Assembly: GCF_000158955.1 (NCBI RefSeq)
Contig: NZ_GG657757.1
Span: forward strand, 5,110,278-5,174,277
Direction of reading: 5' to 3'
From: Streptomyces viridochromogenes DSM 40736
GTDB taxonomy: Bacteria > Actinomycetota > Actinomycetes > Streptomycetales > Streptomycetaceae
DNA length: 64,000 nt
Every line of letters begins with the position of its first letter. Position 1 is the stretch's first letter. Made by a program: the position numbers and the translations under genes. This document shows positions 1-8,936 of this stretch, one piece after another. The notes under the pieces are model-generated. The model worked only from the letters and a program-made list of their open reading frames with translations. It did not search any database and was not told the DNA's origin.

Positions 1-2
1 GC

Positions 3-2837
3 GACGTCCGGCGTACGGCACTGTCCGTGGCCCGCTACCTGCTCCGCTCCCAGCACCGTGCGACGCCGTTCGGCCTCTTTGCCGGAGTGACCACTGCGGA
101 GTTCGGCTCGCAGACGCGCGCGTGCTGGGGTGCGGAACACGTGGCTGTCGGCCAAGCGAGCGCAGAGTGGTTGGCCGCTGTCGTCGAGCGGATGGAGTCC
201 TGCCCAGACCTCCTCGAATGGCTGCCCTTGGTCGTCAACAACACCGTGACCAGCCGCAGCGACCGGCTCATCGTGCCGTTTCAATCCGACGCCCAGGACG
301 ATCGGACTCGCGCGGTTGAGGCGTCGCTGGCCTTGACCGAGCCCGTGCGCGCGGTCCTCGCCGCGACGCGGGCGCCGATCCCGGTCGCGGCCCTCGCGGA
401 CAAGCTCCAGGCGGAGTTCCCCGAGGCCGGGCCGGAGAAGGTGCGCCGGCTGCTGGTGGAGCTGATCCAGCGGCGTGTGCTGATCACGAGTTTGCACGCA
501 CCCAGCACCGAGACCGACGCCCTCGGGTATCTGCTCGATCAGCTCGACGCGATCGACGCCGACACCCTCCTTCCGGTCGCGGAGATGGCGCGCGAGCTAC
601 GGGCGATCCGGACCGGTCTGAACGAGTGCACTTCGCGGGGCGGGCGGGACAGCGTCGCAGCGCGGATGAGGGCCCTTGTGCCGGGCCTGCGCCGCCACCC
701 TGTCGCGCTCGACCTGCGCCTGGACGCGCAGCTCGTACTGCCGGACGCGGTCGCCCGCGAGATCGAGCGCGCCGCCCTGATCCTGACCCGAGTCAGCGCC
801 CGCCCGTACGGCACCGCGGCGTGGGGCGCATACCACCAGCGGTTCTACGAGCGCTACGGCATCGGCACGATGGTGCCGCTCCAGGAAGTCGTCGCAGACA
901 GTGGCACCGGCTACCCCGACGGCTACCCGGGCACCCCGTCCGGCGCCCGTCGACCTCGCCTCTCCGCTCGGGATGATGCCCTCGTACGGCTGGCGCAGGC
1001 CGCCGCGCTCGATGGCCGCGAGGAGGTGGTCCTCACCGACGAGCTGATCGACGCCCTGGACGTAGGGCCCGACGAACCCCGGGTGCCGCCTCACCTGGAG
1101 GTGGGGGTGCGAGTCCATGCGGCCAGCGTGGGCGAGCTGCAGCGCGGGCGGTTCCGGCTGGAGGTCGTAAGCGTCTCTCGCGGCGCCGGCGTGTCCACAG
1201 GCCGATTCCTCAGCGTCCTGACCTCCGCAGGCCGTGAGCCCCTGACCGCCGAGCTGGCTGACCTTCCGACCGCCGACAGCAACACCGTGCCCGTGCAGCT
1301 CTCCTTCCCACCGCTCCTGCCCGAGAGTGCCCACGTCACTCGGGCCCCGCAAGTCTTGCCCACCCTGATCGGCCTCCAGGAACACCGAGCGCCCGCCGAC
1401 GATGTCCTCACACCTGCGGACCTGGCGGTGGGGTGCGACGGCCGCCGCATGTACCTGGCCGCCCCCGAGCGCGGCCAGCGCATCGAGGCCGTCGGGATGC
1501 ACGCGCTGAACCTCCACACGCATACTCCGCCGCTGGTGCGATTCCTCACCGAGTTGTCCCGCGCTCAATGCGCGCAGGTCACCGTGTTCGACTGGGGTGC
1601 CGCAGCGGCGATGCCGTTCCTGCCGCGCCTGCGGTACGGGCGCACGGTGCTTGCCCCGGCCCGCTGGCGGCTGGAGGCGACCGAGCTGCCAGGCCGCTCA
1701 CACCGTCGGGCCGAATGGGACACCACCCTCACCGACTGGCGGGCCCGGCGGCGGCTACCGCGGTGGGTCTACCTCGTGGAGGACGACCGGCGTCTCTTCC
1801 TTGACCTCGACGAGGCCGGCCACCGGACGCTGCTGCGCCACTACCTCGACCGAGTGCGCGTCGCCGTGCTCGTCGAGGCGGCGGAACCGGGGGCGCTCGG
1901 TTGGTGCGACGGCCGCGCCCACGAGGTAGTGGTGCCGCTCAAGGCGACCCGGCCCCCGGCGTGGCCGACTCTGCCCGCCCCCACCCCGGCTCGCGCCCTC
2001 TCCACGGCCCAGATGCAGGTCCCGGCCGCCTCGTCGGTGCTGCTGGCGACCCTGTACGGAGACGCTCGCCGCCAGGACACCCTGCTTGCCCGCCACTTGC
2101 CCGATCTCCTTGAACGGCTCGGTGGACCGCCGTGGTGGTTCATCCGCTTCCGCGACCCCGAGCAGCACTTGCGCCTGCGCATCGCGCTCCATACTCCGGA
2201 GGCATTCGCCGAGACGGCCCGAACAGTGAGCACCTGGGCCGACGAGCTGCGCGGCGCCGGTCTGCTGGCGGACTTGCGGTACCCCACCTCCTACCGTGAG
2301 ATGGGCCGCTGGGGATCCGGCACCGCATGGGACGCGGCCGAGAAAGTGTTCCGGGCGGACTCGCGGGCCATCCTGGCCCAGCTTTCCCAGCCACGGCGCC
2401 CGCACCATCGCACGCTGGTGGCCGCACACACCGTCTCCATCGCCTCCGCGTTCCTCGGCAGCACGCAAGCCGGGATGCGCTGGCTGATCGACCGCATCCC
2501 GCCCACAGCCCCCGCATCTTTACCGCGCCCGCAGTTCACCGACGCCGTACGCCTCGCCGACCCTGGCAACGATTGGGCGGCGCTGCGCGGCGCACCCGGA
2601 GGAGCGGCGATCGTTTCGGCGTGGGCCGATCGCGAAGCGGCGCTCGCCGCCTACCGGCGGCACCTGCCAGGGCCCCACACGCAGGGCATCGCCCTCGACG
2701 ACGTCCTGACCTCGCTGATGCACGTCCACTTCGTACGGCACATTGCGGTGAACTTCCCTGAAGAAGAGGTCTGCCTCTACCTCGCTCGCGCCGCCGCCCT
2801 GGCTTGGACCGCCCGCACCACTGGGAGGACACCGTGA
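3..2837 (+). CDS. Class I lanthipeptide dehydratase LanB, FxLD-type cluster (5' partial)
   Basis: Dehydrates Ser/Thr of a lanthipeptide precursor by tRNA-Glu-dependent glutamylation and elimination (known for full-length LanB). The frame is open from base 3 and the first residues (ARYLLRSQHRATPFGLFAG, from 27) match the conserved stretch found well inside the LanB N-terminal domain, so the true start lies left of the window and the GTG at 27 is not the start. The last ~280 residues form a SpaB_C/thiopeptide-type elimination domain with WWFIRFRDPEQHLRLRI. The stop overlaps the LanC start (GTGA). Both LanB halves are present, unlike split LanB of thiopeptide clusters. Confidence 0.9.
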   Translation, partial: DVRRTALSVARYLLRSQHRATPFGLFAGVTTAEFGSQTRACWGAEHVAVGQASAEWLAAVVERMESCPDLLEWLPLVVNNTVTSRSDRLIVPFQSDAQDDRTRAVEASLALTEPVRAVLAATRAPIPVAALADKLQAEFPEAGPEKVRRLLVELIQRRVLITSLHAPSTETDALGYLLDQLDAIDADTLLPVAEMARELRAIRTGLNECTSRGGRDSVAARMRALVPGLRRHPVALDLRLDAQLVLPDAVAREIERAALILTRVSARPYGTAAWGAYHQRFYERYGIGTMVPLQEVVADSGTGYPDGYPGTPSGARRPRLSARDDALVRLAQAAALDGREEVVLTDELIDALDVGPDEPRVPPHLEVGVRVHAASVGELQRGRFRLEVVSVSRGAGVSTGRFLSVLTSAGREPLTAELADLPTADSNTVPVQLSFPPLLPESAHVTRAPQVLPTLIGLQEHRAPADDVLTPADLAVGCDGRRMYLAAPERGQRIEAVGMHALNLHTHTPPLVRFLTELSRAQCAQVTVFDWGAAAAMPFLPRLRYGRTVLAPARWRLEATELPGRSHRRAEWDTTLTDWRARRRLPRWVYLVEDDRRLFLDLDEAGHRTLLRHYLDRVRVAVLVEAAEPGALGWCDGRAHEVVVPLKATRPPAWPTLPAPTPARALSTAQMQVPAASSVLLATLYGDARRQDTLLARHLPDLLERLGGPPWWFIRFRDPEQHLRLRIALHTPEAFAETARTVSTWADELRGAGLLADLRYPTSYREMGRWGSGTAWDAAEKVFRADSRAILAQLSQPRRPHHRTLVAAHTVSIASAFLGSTQAGMRWLIDRIPPTAPASLPRPQFTDAVRLADPGNDWAALRGAPGGAAIVSAWADREAALAAYRRHLPGPHTQGIALDDVLTSLMHVHFVRHIAVNFPEEEVCLYLARAAALAWTARTTGRTP

Positions 2838-4093
2838 CCGCACAGGCCGCGCTGGACCTGGCTGAGGCCGTCGCCGAGCAACTCGCCGACCCCCACACGG
2901 CGTACCTTGGGCCAGCGGTCTCTCATCGGCAGCACCTTGCCTATGGCTTGCCCGGCATCGCGCTCCTGCACATCGAGCGGGCCGCGGCTGGCCTGGGGCC
3001 GTGGCAGCGCGCCCACGACTGGCTCGCCGCCGCCTCCCGCGAACCGCTGACCAGCGGCCCCGACAGCCACCCCTTCTACGGGGCGCCCGCCTTCGCGCAC
3101 GCTGTTGCCTGCGCTGCCGATCACCTGCCCGGCGCCTACCAGCGGGCCCTTGACACTCTCGACCGACAAATGGCTGACGACGTGAGCCGCCGCACTGACG
3201 CCGCACACCGCCGCATCGACGCCGGACTCCTCCCAGCGCTCGCGGAGTTCGACACCATTCGCGGCCTGAGCGGTTACGGCTCCTACCTCCTGCGCCGCCG
3301 CAACCCTGGCAGCGCCGCCCTGCGTGCCGTACTCGACTACTGCGTACGCCTCACCGAACCGATCACACACGACGGCGAGAACCTGCCCGGTTGGTGGACG
3401 GACACAGGGCCCTCGGGCCGCCCGGACGACCGCTTTCGAGGAGGACACGCCAACAACGGCATGGCGCACGGTATCGGCGGCGTACTTGCGCTGTTGGCGC
3501 TCGCCGCCAAGCAGGGCACCTTCGTCGACGGCCACGATGATGCACTGGGCCGAATCCTGGTGTGGCTGGACCGATGGCGAGAGGACACCGGCCGAGGCCC
3601 GGCGTGGCCGTACTGGGTCACCCGGGACGAGCTGCGCACTGGCCGCCTCACCCCGTCCGCACCGCGGCGTCCGTCATGGTGCTACGGCACGGCCGGCCTC
3701 GCCCGCGCCCAGCAACTCGCCGCGCTCGCCCTCGGCGGCACCCGCCGAAAGGTCGACGCCGAGAACGCGCTCGTGGCCGCCCTCACCAACCCGGCCCAGC
3801 TCAAGGCCACGACGGACAGCGCCCTATGCCACGGCTTCGCCGGCCTCGCCCACGTCGCCGCCCGCGCGGCCGACGACGCCCACCCCTCAACCGCCGGACA
3901 GCTCCGCGCCACGATCCCGGCACTCCTGGCCGCAGCCCACCCGCCGGGCACCGACCCCGAACACGCCGCCACGACGCTCATGCGCGGCCCCGGTCTCCTC
4001 GACGGCGCAGCCGGCATCGCCCTGGCCCTCCTCGCGCCCAGCACCTCTGCACCACCCCGATCCGCCTGGGACACATGCCTGCTCATCGCCTGA
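2834..4093 (+). CDS. Lanthionine synthetase C-like cyclase (LanC)
   Basis: Zinc enzyme catalysing Michael-type addition of Cys thiols to dehydroamino acids to close (methyl)lanthionine rings. 419 residues from GTG 2834, chosen because GGGAGGAC sits 4 nt upstream and the GTG overlaps the LanB stop; an ATG at 2804 lacks a good ribosome site. Family motifs are visible: GYGSYLL, GGHANNGMAHGIGG, WCYGTAGLA and CHGFAGLAH. The presumed zinc ligands are Cys283, Cys332 and His333, matching the spacing of NisC Cys284/Cys330/His331. Third element of the lanB-lanC-methyltransferase operon. Confidence 0.92.
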   Translation: MTAQAALDLAEAVAEQLADPHTAYLGPAVSHRQHLAYGLPGIALLHIERAAAGLGPWQRAHDWLAAASREPLTSGPDSHPFYGAPAFAHAVACAADHLPGAYQRALDTLDRQMADDVSRRTDAAHRRIDAGLLPALAEFDTIRGLSGYGSYLLRRRNPGSAALRAVLDYCVRLTEPITHDGENLPGWWTDTGPSGRPDDRFRGGHANNGMAHGIGGVLALLALAAKQGTFVDGHDDALGRILVWLDRWREDTGRGPAWPYWVTRDELRTGRLTPSAPRRPSWCYGTAGLARAQQLAALALGGTRRKVDAENALVAALTNPAQLKATTDSALCHGFAGLAHVAARAADDAHPSTAGQLRATIPALLAAAHPPGTDPEHAATTLMRGPGLLDGAAGIALALLAPSTSAPPRSAWDTCLLIA

Positions 4094-4117
4094 CTCCACC
4101 GACCGAAGGACCCCCGC

Positions 4118-6196
4118 ATGCCCGCAGACCGCTGGCAGCAACACAACATCACCTTCGCTGATCGCGAGAGCGCCCAGCACGCCATCACCGAACGCATCGC
4201 CTCTGCCCTCCTCACGGCAGAAAACGAGGGGCAGCTCACCGGCTGGTGGTTCATGAACAAGCAGCCCTGGCCGCTGCGGTACCGCGCTGATGAGCCCTCA
4301 CCCGTCGTCGAAGCGCTGCTGAGCAACCTCGTCCAGGACGGCACGGCAGTGTCCTGGCTGCCCTACATCTACGAACCTGAGACCGATGCCTTCGGCGGGA
4401 CCGAGGCCATGGATGTCGCTCACGAGCTGTTCCACCAGGACAGCCGCCACCTGCTCACCTACCAACCTGGCCCGGAGAACCTCGGGCGCCGGGAAACCGC
4501 CGTGCTGCTGGCGAGCGCGATGATGCGGGCGGCCGGCCTGGACTGGTTCGAGCAGGGCGACGTATGGGCGAAGGTCGCCGCACTCCGGCCGACGACTGGC
4601 CATCTGCCCTCTGAGCGGACCGCCGGAGTGGCACGAGCGATGCGAAAGCTGATGACCGTAGACGCCCACGGCCTGTATCGCCCGAGCGGCCCGCTTGCCG
4701 GGCATGACGGGTGGGTGGCCGCCTTCGAACGGGCGGGTGCCGCGCTGGCTTCCCTCGCCCATCGTGGTGCCCTCACTCGCGGTCTGCGAGTCGCCATTGC
4801 CCACCACGTGATCTTCCACTCCAACCGTGCCGCTCTCCTCCGAGGTGATCAGAGCGCACTGTCCAACATCGCACGAGAGGTAGTAATGGGAACGAGTGAC
4901 AACCCCGCGTCGCCCGACGAGGCAACGGCTGACACCGATAGCGTCAGCGCGGTGAACGACACGATCGCCACCCCGACGGCGGACGCCGACCGCCTCCGCA
5001 ACGCCCTGGTCGACCAGCTCCACGCGGACGGACACGCCCGCACGCCCGCCGTCGAGAATGCGCTGCGAACTGTGCCCCGCCACGTGTTCGTGCCCGATGC
5101 GTCGCTCGAAGACGCCTACGCCAACCAACCGGTGCACATCAAGTACGACGGCGACGGCACATCGATCTCCTGCGCCTCCCAGCCGGGCGTCGTGGCCCTC
5201 ATGCTCGACCAGCTCGAGGCTCAGCCCGGCGAGCGCATCCTCGAACTCGGCGCCGGAACCGGCTACAACGCCGCTCTGCTCGCCCACCTGGTCCGCGAGA
5301 GCGGACACGTGACCACGCTCGACGTCGACGACGACCTCGTAGAGGGCGCCCGCGCGCACCTCGCCGCCGCCGGGATCACCAACGTCAAGGCGGTGATCCG
5401 CGACGGAGCCCTCGGTTACGCCGAAGGAGCGCCGTACGACCGGATCATCGCCACCGTCGGTGCGCACGGCGTGCCGCACGCCTGGTTGCAGCAGCTCGCC
5501 CCCGGCGGCCGGCTCCTCGTCCCCCAGCGCCTCAAGGGCACAGTGTCCCGCTCCATCGCCTACGAGCAGCGCGACGGCCGATGGGTGTCCCTCGGCAGCG
5601 AGATGAACACCTTCATGCCGCTCCGTCGGGGCATCGCCGACGACGACCGCCGCGTCATCCCGCTCAGCACGGACGGCACCGTACGACTGCAAGCCCCAGC
5701 CGGGCAGAACATCGACGCCGACGCCCTTGCCGGCGTCCTGGACCAGCCGCGCACCGAGGAGTGGACCGGCATGATGGTCCGCGCCATGGAGTCGCCCGAG
5801 TGGATGGAACTGTTCGTCACCTGCTCCCTCCCCTCCGGCCTGATCCGGATGCTTTTCCCTCAGAGCGCCAAGGGCACTCTGCTCGCCGAAGACCCCTACC
5901 CCTCGTCGACCGCGGTCGTCGACAAGGGTGCCGTCACCTACCTGGCGCGGCGCTTGTCGGAGGACAAGACGCCTGAGGGCGGCAAGCTCTGGGAGTTCGG
6001 TGTCATCGGGCACGGTCCCGGCAGCGACGAGCTGGCCGCGAAGGTCGCCGACGCCGTACGCACCTGGGACCGGGAGTACCGCGGCCGTGAGGCCACGTTC
6101 GAAATCCAGCCCCTCGACGCCCCCGCCATTGAGCAGCGCCCCGGCCTCTTCGCTCTCGACACGCCGCTGAACCGCATCGTCGTCGGCTGGAAGTGA
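4118..6196 (+). CDS. Thiopeptide-type maturation domain fused to FxLD-system methyltransferase
   Basis: 692-residue two-part protein. Residues ~1-250 resemble the thiopeptide-type bacteriocin biosynthesis (LanB elimination-like) domain: LTGWWFMNKQPWPLRYR, then YEPETDAFGG and ELFHQDSR. Residues ~280-470 are a protein-L-isoaspartate O-methyltransferase domain with SAM motif I ILELGAGTGYNAALLA; a further ~220-residue C-terminal region follows. Such methyltransferases act in the FxLD lanthipeptide family and, in LanSA-type systems, methylate Asp en route to isoaspartate or succinimide. ATG 4118 follows GAAGGACC. The LanB above already has its own elimination domain, so the N-terminal half is a second one. 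Confidence 0.87.
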   Translation: MPADRWQQHNITFADRESAQHAITERIASALLTAENEGQLTGWWFMNKQPWPLRYRADEPSPVVEALLSNLVQDGTAVSWLPYIYEPETDAFGGTEAMDVAHELFHQDSRHLLTYQPGPENLGRRETAVLLASAMMRAAGLDWFEQGDVWAKVAALRPTTGHLPSERTAGVARAMRKLMTVDAHGLYRPSGPLAGHDGWVAAFERAGAALASLAHRGALTRGLRVAIAHHVIFHSNRAALLRGDQSALSNIAREVVMGTSDNPASPDEATADTDSVSAVNDTIATPTADADRLRNALVDQLHADGHARTPAVENALRTVPRHVFVPDASLEDAYANQPVHIKYDGDGTSISCASQPGVVALMLDQLEAQPGERILELGAGTGYNAALLAHLVRESGHVTTLDVDDDLVEGARAHLAAAGITNVKAVIRDGALGYAEGAPYDRIIATVGAHGVPHAWLQQLAPGGRLLVPQRLKGTVSRSIAYEQRDGRWVSLGSEMNTFMPLRRGIADDDRRVIPLSTDGTVRLQAPAGQNIDADALAGVLDQPRTEEWTGMMVRAMESPEWMELFVTCSLPSGLIRMLFPQSAKGTLLAEDPYPSSTAVVDKGAVTYLARRLSEDKTPEGGKLWEFGVIGHGPGSDELAAKVADAVRTWDREYRGREATFEIQPLDAPAIEQRPGLFALDTPLNRIVVGWK
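4875..4888 (+). promoter_or_regulatory. Internal ribosome-binding site and in-frame ATG
   Basis: GAGAGG at 4875-4880 lies 5 nt before an ATG (4886) in frame with the fusion gene at residue 257. This falls in the low-complexity linker between the maturation and methyltransferase domains. It could give a separate methyltransferase or be a relic of two once-adjacent genes. Confidence 0.45.
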
Positions 6197-6210
6197 CCCC
6201 ACACATGTAG

Positions 6211-6247
6211 AGACGGTGCCCGCAGGCGCACGGCTGGCGGGCACCGT
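6211..6247 (+). terminator. Hairpin after the lanthipeptide operon
   Basis: GACGGTGCCCGC and GCGGGCACCGTC form a perfect 12-bp stem with a 13-nt loop. It begins 14 nt after the fusion-gene stop and has no clear T-tract, which is usual for Streptomyces. Confidence 0.65.
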
Positions 6248-6282
6248 CGTCTCCGTAGTTCGCACTCACGCCGGGGGAACTC

Positions 6283-7419
6283 ATGGACCCACACGGACCC
6301 ATAGCCCAGCGCTTCCCGCTCGTCGCCCGATTCCGGCCCCCCTGTCTGCCCCTGCCCCAACGCGTGGGCGGCCTCGTCGAACTTGCCGACACGGCGGTGA
6401 AGAAGAACGACCAGGGGCTCGCATCGGCCGTCTACAACCAGGCCGCGCTCATCGCCTCCGATCTCGGCCTCCCCGACCTTGCACGCGAGATGTGCCACCA
6501 GCACGCCGACGCCTACCTCCACGCCTGCCCCCTGCCTGGCATGAGCGCAATCCGGGGCTTGGAACCGGTCGTCAACCTCGCTCGCCTCCAGATCCGCGCC
6601 GGCCGCGCGGATGAGGGACGTCAGCGACTACTCGACCTGTACGGGGCGATCGAGTCGGGCAGAGCCGCCCAGTTCGAGGGCGTCGCCGTACCGGCGGGCC
6701 TCACTGCGACCGACGAAGACCGCCACGAGGTCCGCGCATGGCTGTGGCGCGTGCTCCTCGCCGATGGCACACGCACCCTCACCACCACGGGACGATGGGC
6801 CGAGGCCCTGACACACATCGAAGCCCACCACGGTGTGGGCAAGCGGATGCTCGACGGGCGCCAAGTCGCCGTACTTGCCGCCCTCGTTGCGGGTGACAAG
6901 GAATGGGCCGCTGTCCTCCTCGCCGACACGATGCCCGGCGATCCGTGGGAGCAAGCCGTCACGGCCTGCCTGACCGTTCTGTGCCGCCGCGACGCCGGGC
7001 AGCCGGTCGACGGCCACCTGGCGGACCTGGTGACGACCTACTTCGAGCGGAAGACTGGACCTGGGGTGACGGTCTTCGACATTCGGCTCGGACTTACTGT
7101 CCTTGACGCGATTGGTTCCGCCGATTCGCCTGCCGCACGCCGCGTCGTCGAGGATCTCCACCGCTGGACGACGGACGCCGAAGACGGCTACGCGGCCCGT
7201 GAGAACCTGGCGCACCCTCTGTTCACGTCGATCGCCACGGACCGGCAAACGCAGGACTGCCGCGCCTTGGTGCGTGCCTGCGCCCTCGGCGCAGGGACCA
7301 TCCCGGACGAGCTGCAAGGAGGACTGGCATCGGCTTTGCGCGCCAGCGACCGCGTGATCCGGGCGAGTCTCGTGCGGCCATTCGATACCGGACGTATGCC
7401 CTCTGAGGAGAGAGCCTGA
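6283..7419 (+). CDS. Helical-repeat (TPR-like) protein downstream of the FxLD cluster
   Basis: 378 residues, alpha-helical by eye, with TPR-like Ala/Leu repeat pairs (for example residues ~27-60 and 150-220). No catalytic motif or membrane segment is recognised. ATG 6283 has GGGGGAA upstream; the gene is separated from the operon by the 6211-6247 hairpin. Its position suggests a regulatory or scaffold role in lanthipeptide production, but it may be an unrelated neighbour. Family not recognised. Confidence 0.6.
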   Translation: MDPHGPIAQRFPLVARFRPPCLPLPQRVGGLVELADTAVKKNDQGLASAVYNQAALIASDLGLPDLAREMCHQHADAYLHACPLPGMSAIRGLEPVVNLARLQIRAGRADEGRQRLLDLYGAIESGRAAQFEGVAVPAGLTATDEDRHEVRAWLWRVLLADGTRTLTTTGRWAEALTHIEAHHGVGKRMLDGRQVAVLAALVAGDKEWAAVLLADTMPGDPWEQAVTACLTVLCRRDAGQPVDGHLADLVTTYFERKTGPGVTVFDIRLGLTVLDAIGSADSPAARRVVEDLHRWTTDAEDGYAARENLAHPLFTSIATDRQTQDCRALVRACALGAGTIPDELQGGLASALRASDRVIRASLVRPFDTGRMPSEERA

Positions 7420-7489
7420 CAGTGATACGGGAGTCAGGAGGCTTCGCGCCTCTTCCTGTCGCGCTCCCTCCCCGCGAGCGCGGTGCGAG

Positions 7490-7803
7490 GTGCCCCCAGG
7501 GGCCCCGGAAGACGGCATGCACGCCCTCCGGCACGCCTACGCCTCCGTGCTGCTAGACGCGGGGGAGAGCATCAAGGCGCTCTCCGAGTACCTCGGCCAC
7601 TCGGACCCGGGCTTCACGCTCCGGACGTACACGCACCTTCTGCCGTCCAGCGAGACCCGCAACCGCAAAGCGACCGACGACGCCTTCACCGAAGCCGAAG
7701 CGGGGGAGGGCGAAACGGAAGGCAACGGCGGCCCGCCCGCCACCGAGGGCACATCAGCACCCCCAGCAAAACCAATGTGCCCTCAATGTGCTTGGCCGAC
7801 TGA
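7490..7803 (+). pseudogene. Remnant of a tyrosine recombinase/phage integrase (C-terminus only)
   Basis: Encodes only the last part of a tyrosine integrase: MHALRHAYASVLLDAG (box II Arg/His), then YLGHSDPGFTLRTYTHLLP (late His and the nucleophilic Tyr). The N-terminal and core-binding domains are missing, and no start or ribosome site fits; the GTG at 7490 is only the edge of the open frame. The frame stays open to 8740, but codons after about 7803 look non-coding and run antisense to the next gene. It probably marks the scar of an integrated element that bordered the lanthipeptide cluster. Confidence 0.75.
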
Positions 7804-7826
7804 CGGCCCTTCCCCGGCAAGCAAAA

Positions 7827-7850
7827 GGGCGAGGCCCGAAGACCCCGCCC
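7827..7850. terminator. Hairpin between convergent integrase remnant and conserved gene
   Basis: GGGCGAGG pairs with CCCCGCCC (one mismatch) around an 8-nt loop, flanked by AAAA on the left and CCTT on the right. It sits just past the stop of the minus-strand gene and could end transcription from both sides. Confidence 0.5.
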
Positions 7851-7870
7851 GCCCTTCACGAAACGCCAGC

Positions 7871-8302
7871 TCAGGGCCACACCAGGCAATACGCCTGATG
7901 CCCCGCCTCATGCAGCCGGTGCGAGAAGTCCTGCCACTCGTGCAGCAGTTGGTACACGTTGAACGCGTCCCGGGGCCCGCCCCGGTCCGGGACCGTGGAC
8001 CAGATGAACGCCGCCGCGCCCACGGCCTCCTCGCCGATGCCCCGAAGGGGGTCGACGACCGTCATCGGGAGTTTGACGACCGCGTAGTCGGGGTGCAGGA
8101 CGACCAGTTCCAGCGGCGGCACCTTGTGCAGGGGAACGCCCTCGATGCCCGTCAGGACCATCGCCGCCATGGTCTCCGGCTTTATCTTCGTGAACATGCC
8201 GTTCATACCGAGCTCGTCGCCGCCGAGCTCCTCCGGACGCATCGAGATCGGGACGCGAGCCGCCGTCGCGCCGTCCGGCGCGCCGAAGTACTTGTACGTC
8301 AC
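7871..8302 (-). CDS. Conserved hypothetical protein
   Basis: 143 residues from a GTG at 8302, preceded by GGTGGGGGT; longer upstream reading looks non-coding (Arg-rich). The protein begins TYKYFGAPDGATAARVP and contains ELVVLHPDYAVVKLPMTVVDPL and DAFNVYQLLHEWQDFSHRLHEAGHQAYCLVW. No signal peptide or membrane helix. Codon bias is typical of core genes. Divergent from hemL across a repeat-containing gap. Function not recognised. Confidence 0.7.
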   Translation of the reverse strand: MTYKYFGAPDGATAARVPISMRPEELGGDELGMNGMFTKIKPETMAAMVLTGIEGVPLHKVPPLELVVLHPDYAVVKLPMTVVDPLRGIGEEAVGAAAFIWSTVPDRGGPRDAFNVYQLLHEWQDFSHRLHEAGHQAYCLVWP

Positions 8303-8936
8303 CCCCACCCGACCACCATTCCTGCTCCCGGACGGAAGATCGTCCACCAGACGTTCAGGACGTTCAGTACGTCCGTCGAGCCGCTCCGGTTCACTCGACG
8401 GGCCCTGCGTCCGACGTTCCTGCGTGTCCTCCGCCTCGCGCCGGTGCCTTCCCCGCCGGGCACGTCGAGGACCCAGGTCATCAGTCCCCTCGCCCAGTCC
8501 GCCACCGCGATGCATATCTCCACCCGACTGCTTTTTCTAGGACGCGTCGCCCCCGCCGCGCAACCCGATCATCGTGTCAGTGACCTCCCCCACGGCCGCC
8601 CGCCGAAACGTGCGCTGAACCATCTGACCGCAGGATCTTCGCAGCCTCCGACCACCGTGGGCCGTTTGAGCTGTGTGTATCAGGTCCAGTCTCGCAGACG
8701 CCCGGGAAACGCGGACGTGATCCCGGACCAGCGGACGTGATCCCGGACCAGCGGACGTGATCCCGGACCAGCGGACGTGATCCCGGACCAGCGGACGTGA
8801 TCCCGCGACCAGCGGACGTGATCCCGCACCAGTCGCCATGGCCGTCCCGTTCGTCATCTCCCCTGTCCTACCCTGAACAGGTCCCTCGTCCCCCGGAGCC
8901 CGACAACGTCGGAGAAGGTCGGAGAAGTCGCAGGTC
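8303..8936. other. Long divergent intergenic region upstream of hemL
   Basis: 634 bases between divergent starts. The reading frames across it are antisense or Arg-rich shadows and I accept none as genes. Its right third holds the six 20-bp repeats at 8711-8831; the hemL leader with GGAGAAG motifs lies at 8910-8930. Promoters for both flanking genes must lie here, but I see no clear -35/-10 pair. Confidence 0.6.
8711..8831. repeat. Six tandem copies of a 20-bp unit
   Basis: The unit GCGGACGTGATCCCGGACCA repeats at 8711, 8731, 8751 and 8771 without change. Two diverged copies follow at 8791 (21 bp, CCCGCGACCA) and 8812 (CCCGCACCA). There are no spacers, so it is not a CRISPR array. It ends 105 bp before the hemL ATG. 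Confidence 0.95.

Noticed and set aside
597..1568. Long minus-strand ORF inside lanB
   Set aside because: Antisense shadow of high-G+C coding DNA; low-complexity translation and no family motif.
4298..6265. 655-codon minus-strand ORF opposite the methyltransferase fusion
   Set aside because: Mirror frame of a clear gene; no domain recognisable.
6197..6282. Possible lanthipeptide precursor gene
   Set aside because: The interval is filled by a terminator hairpin and the next ribosome site; no suitable small ORF fits.
7804..8740. Extension of the integrase remnant as one 416-residue protein
   Set aside because: Beyond ~7803 the frame is antisense to a conserved gene and loses coding character.
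8711..8831. CRISPR-like array
   Set aside because: The 20-bp units abut with no spacers, and no cas genes are near.
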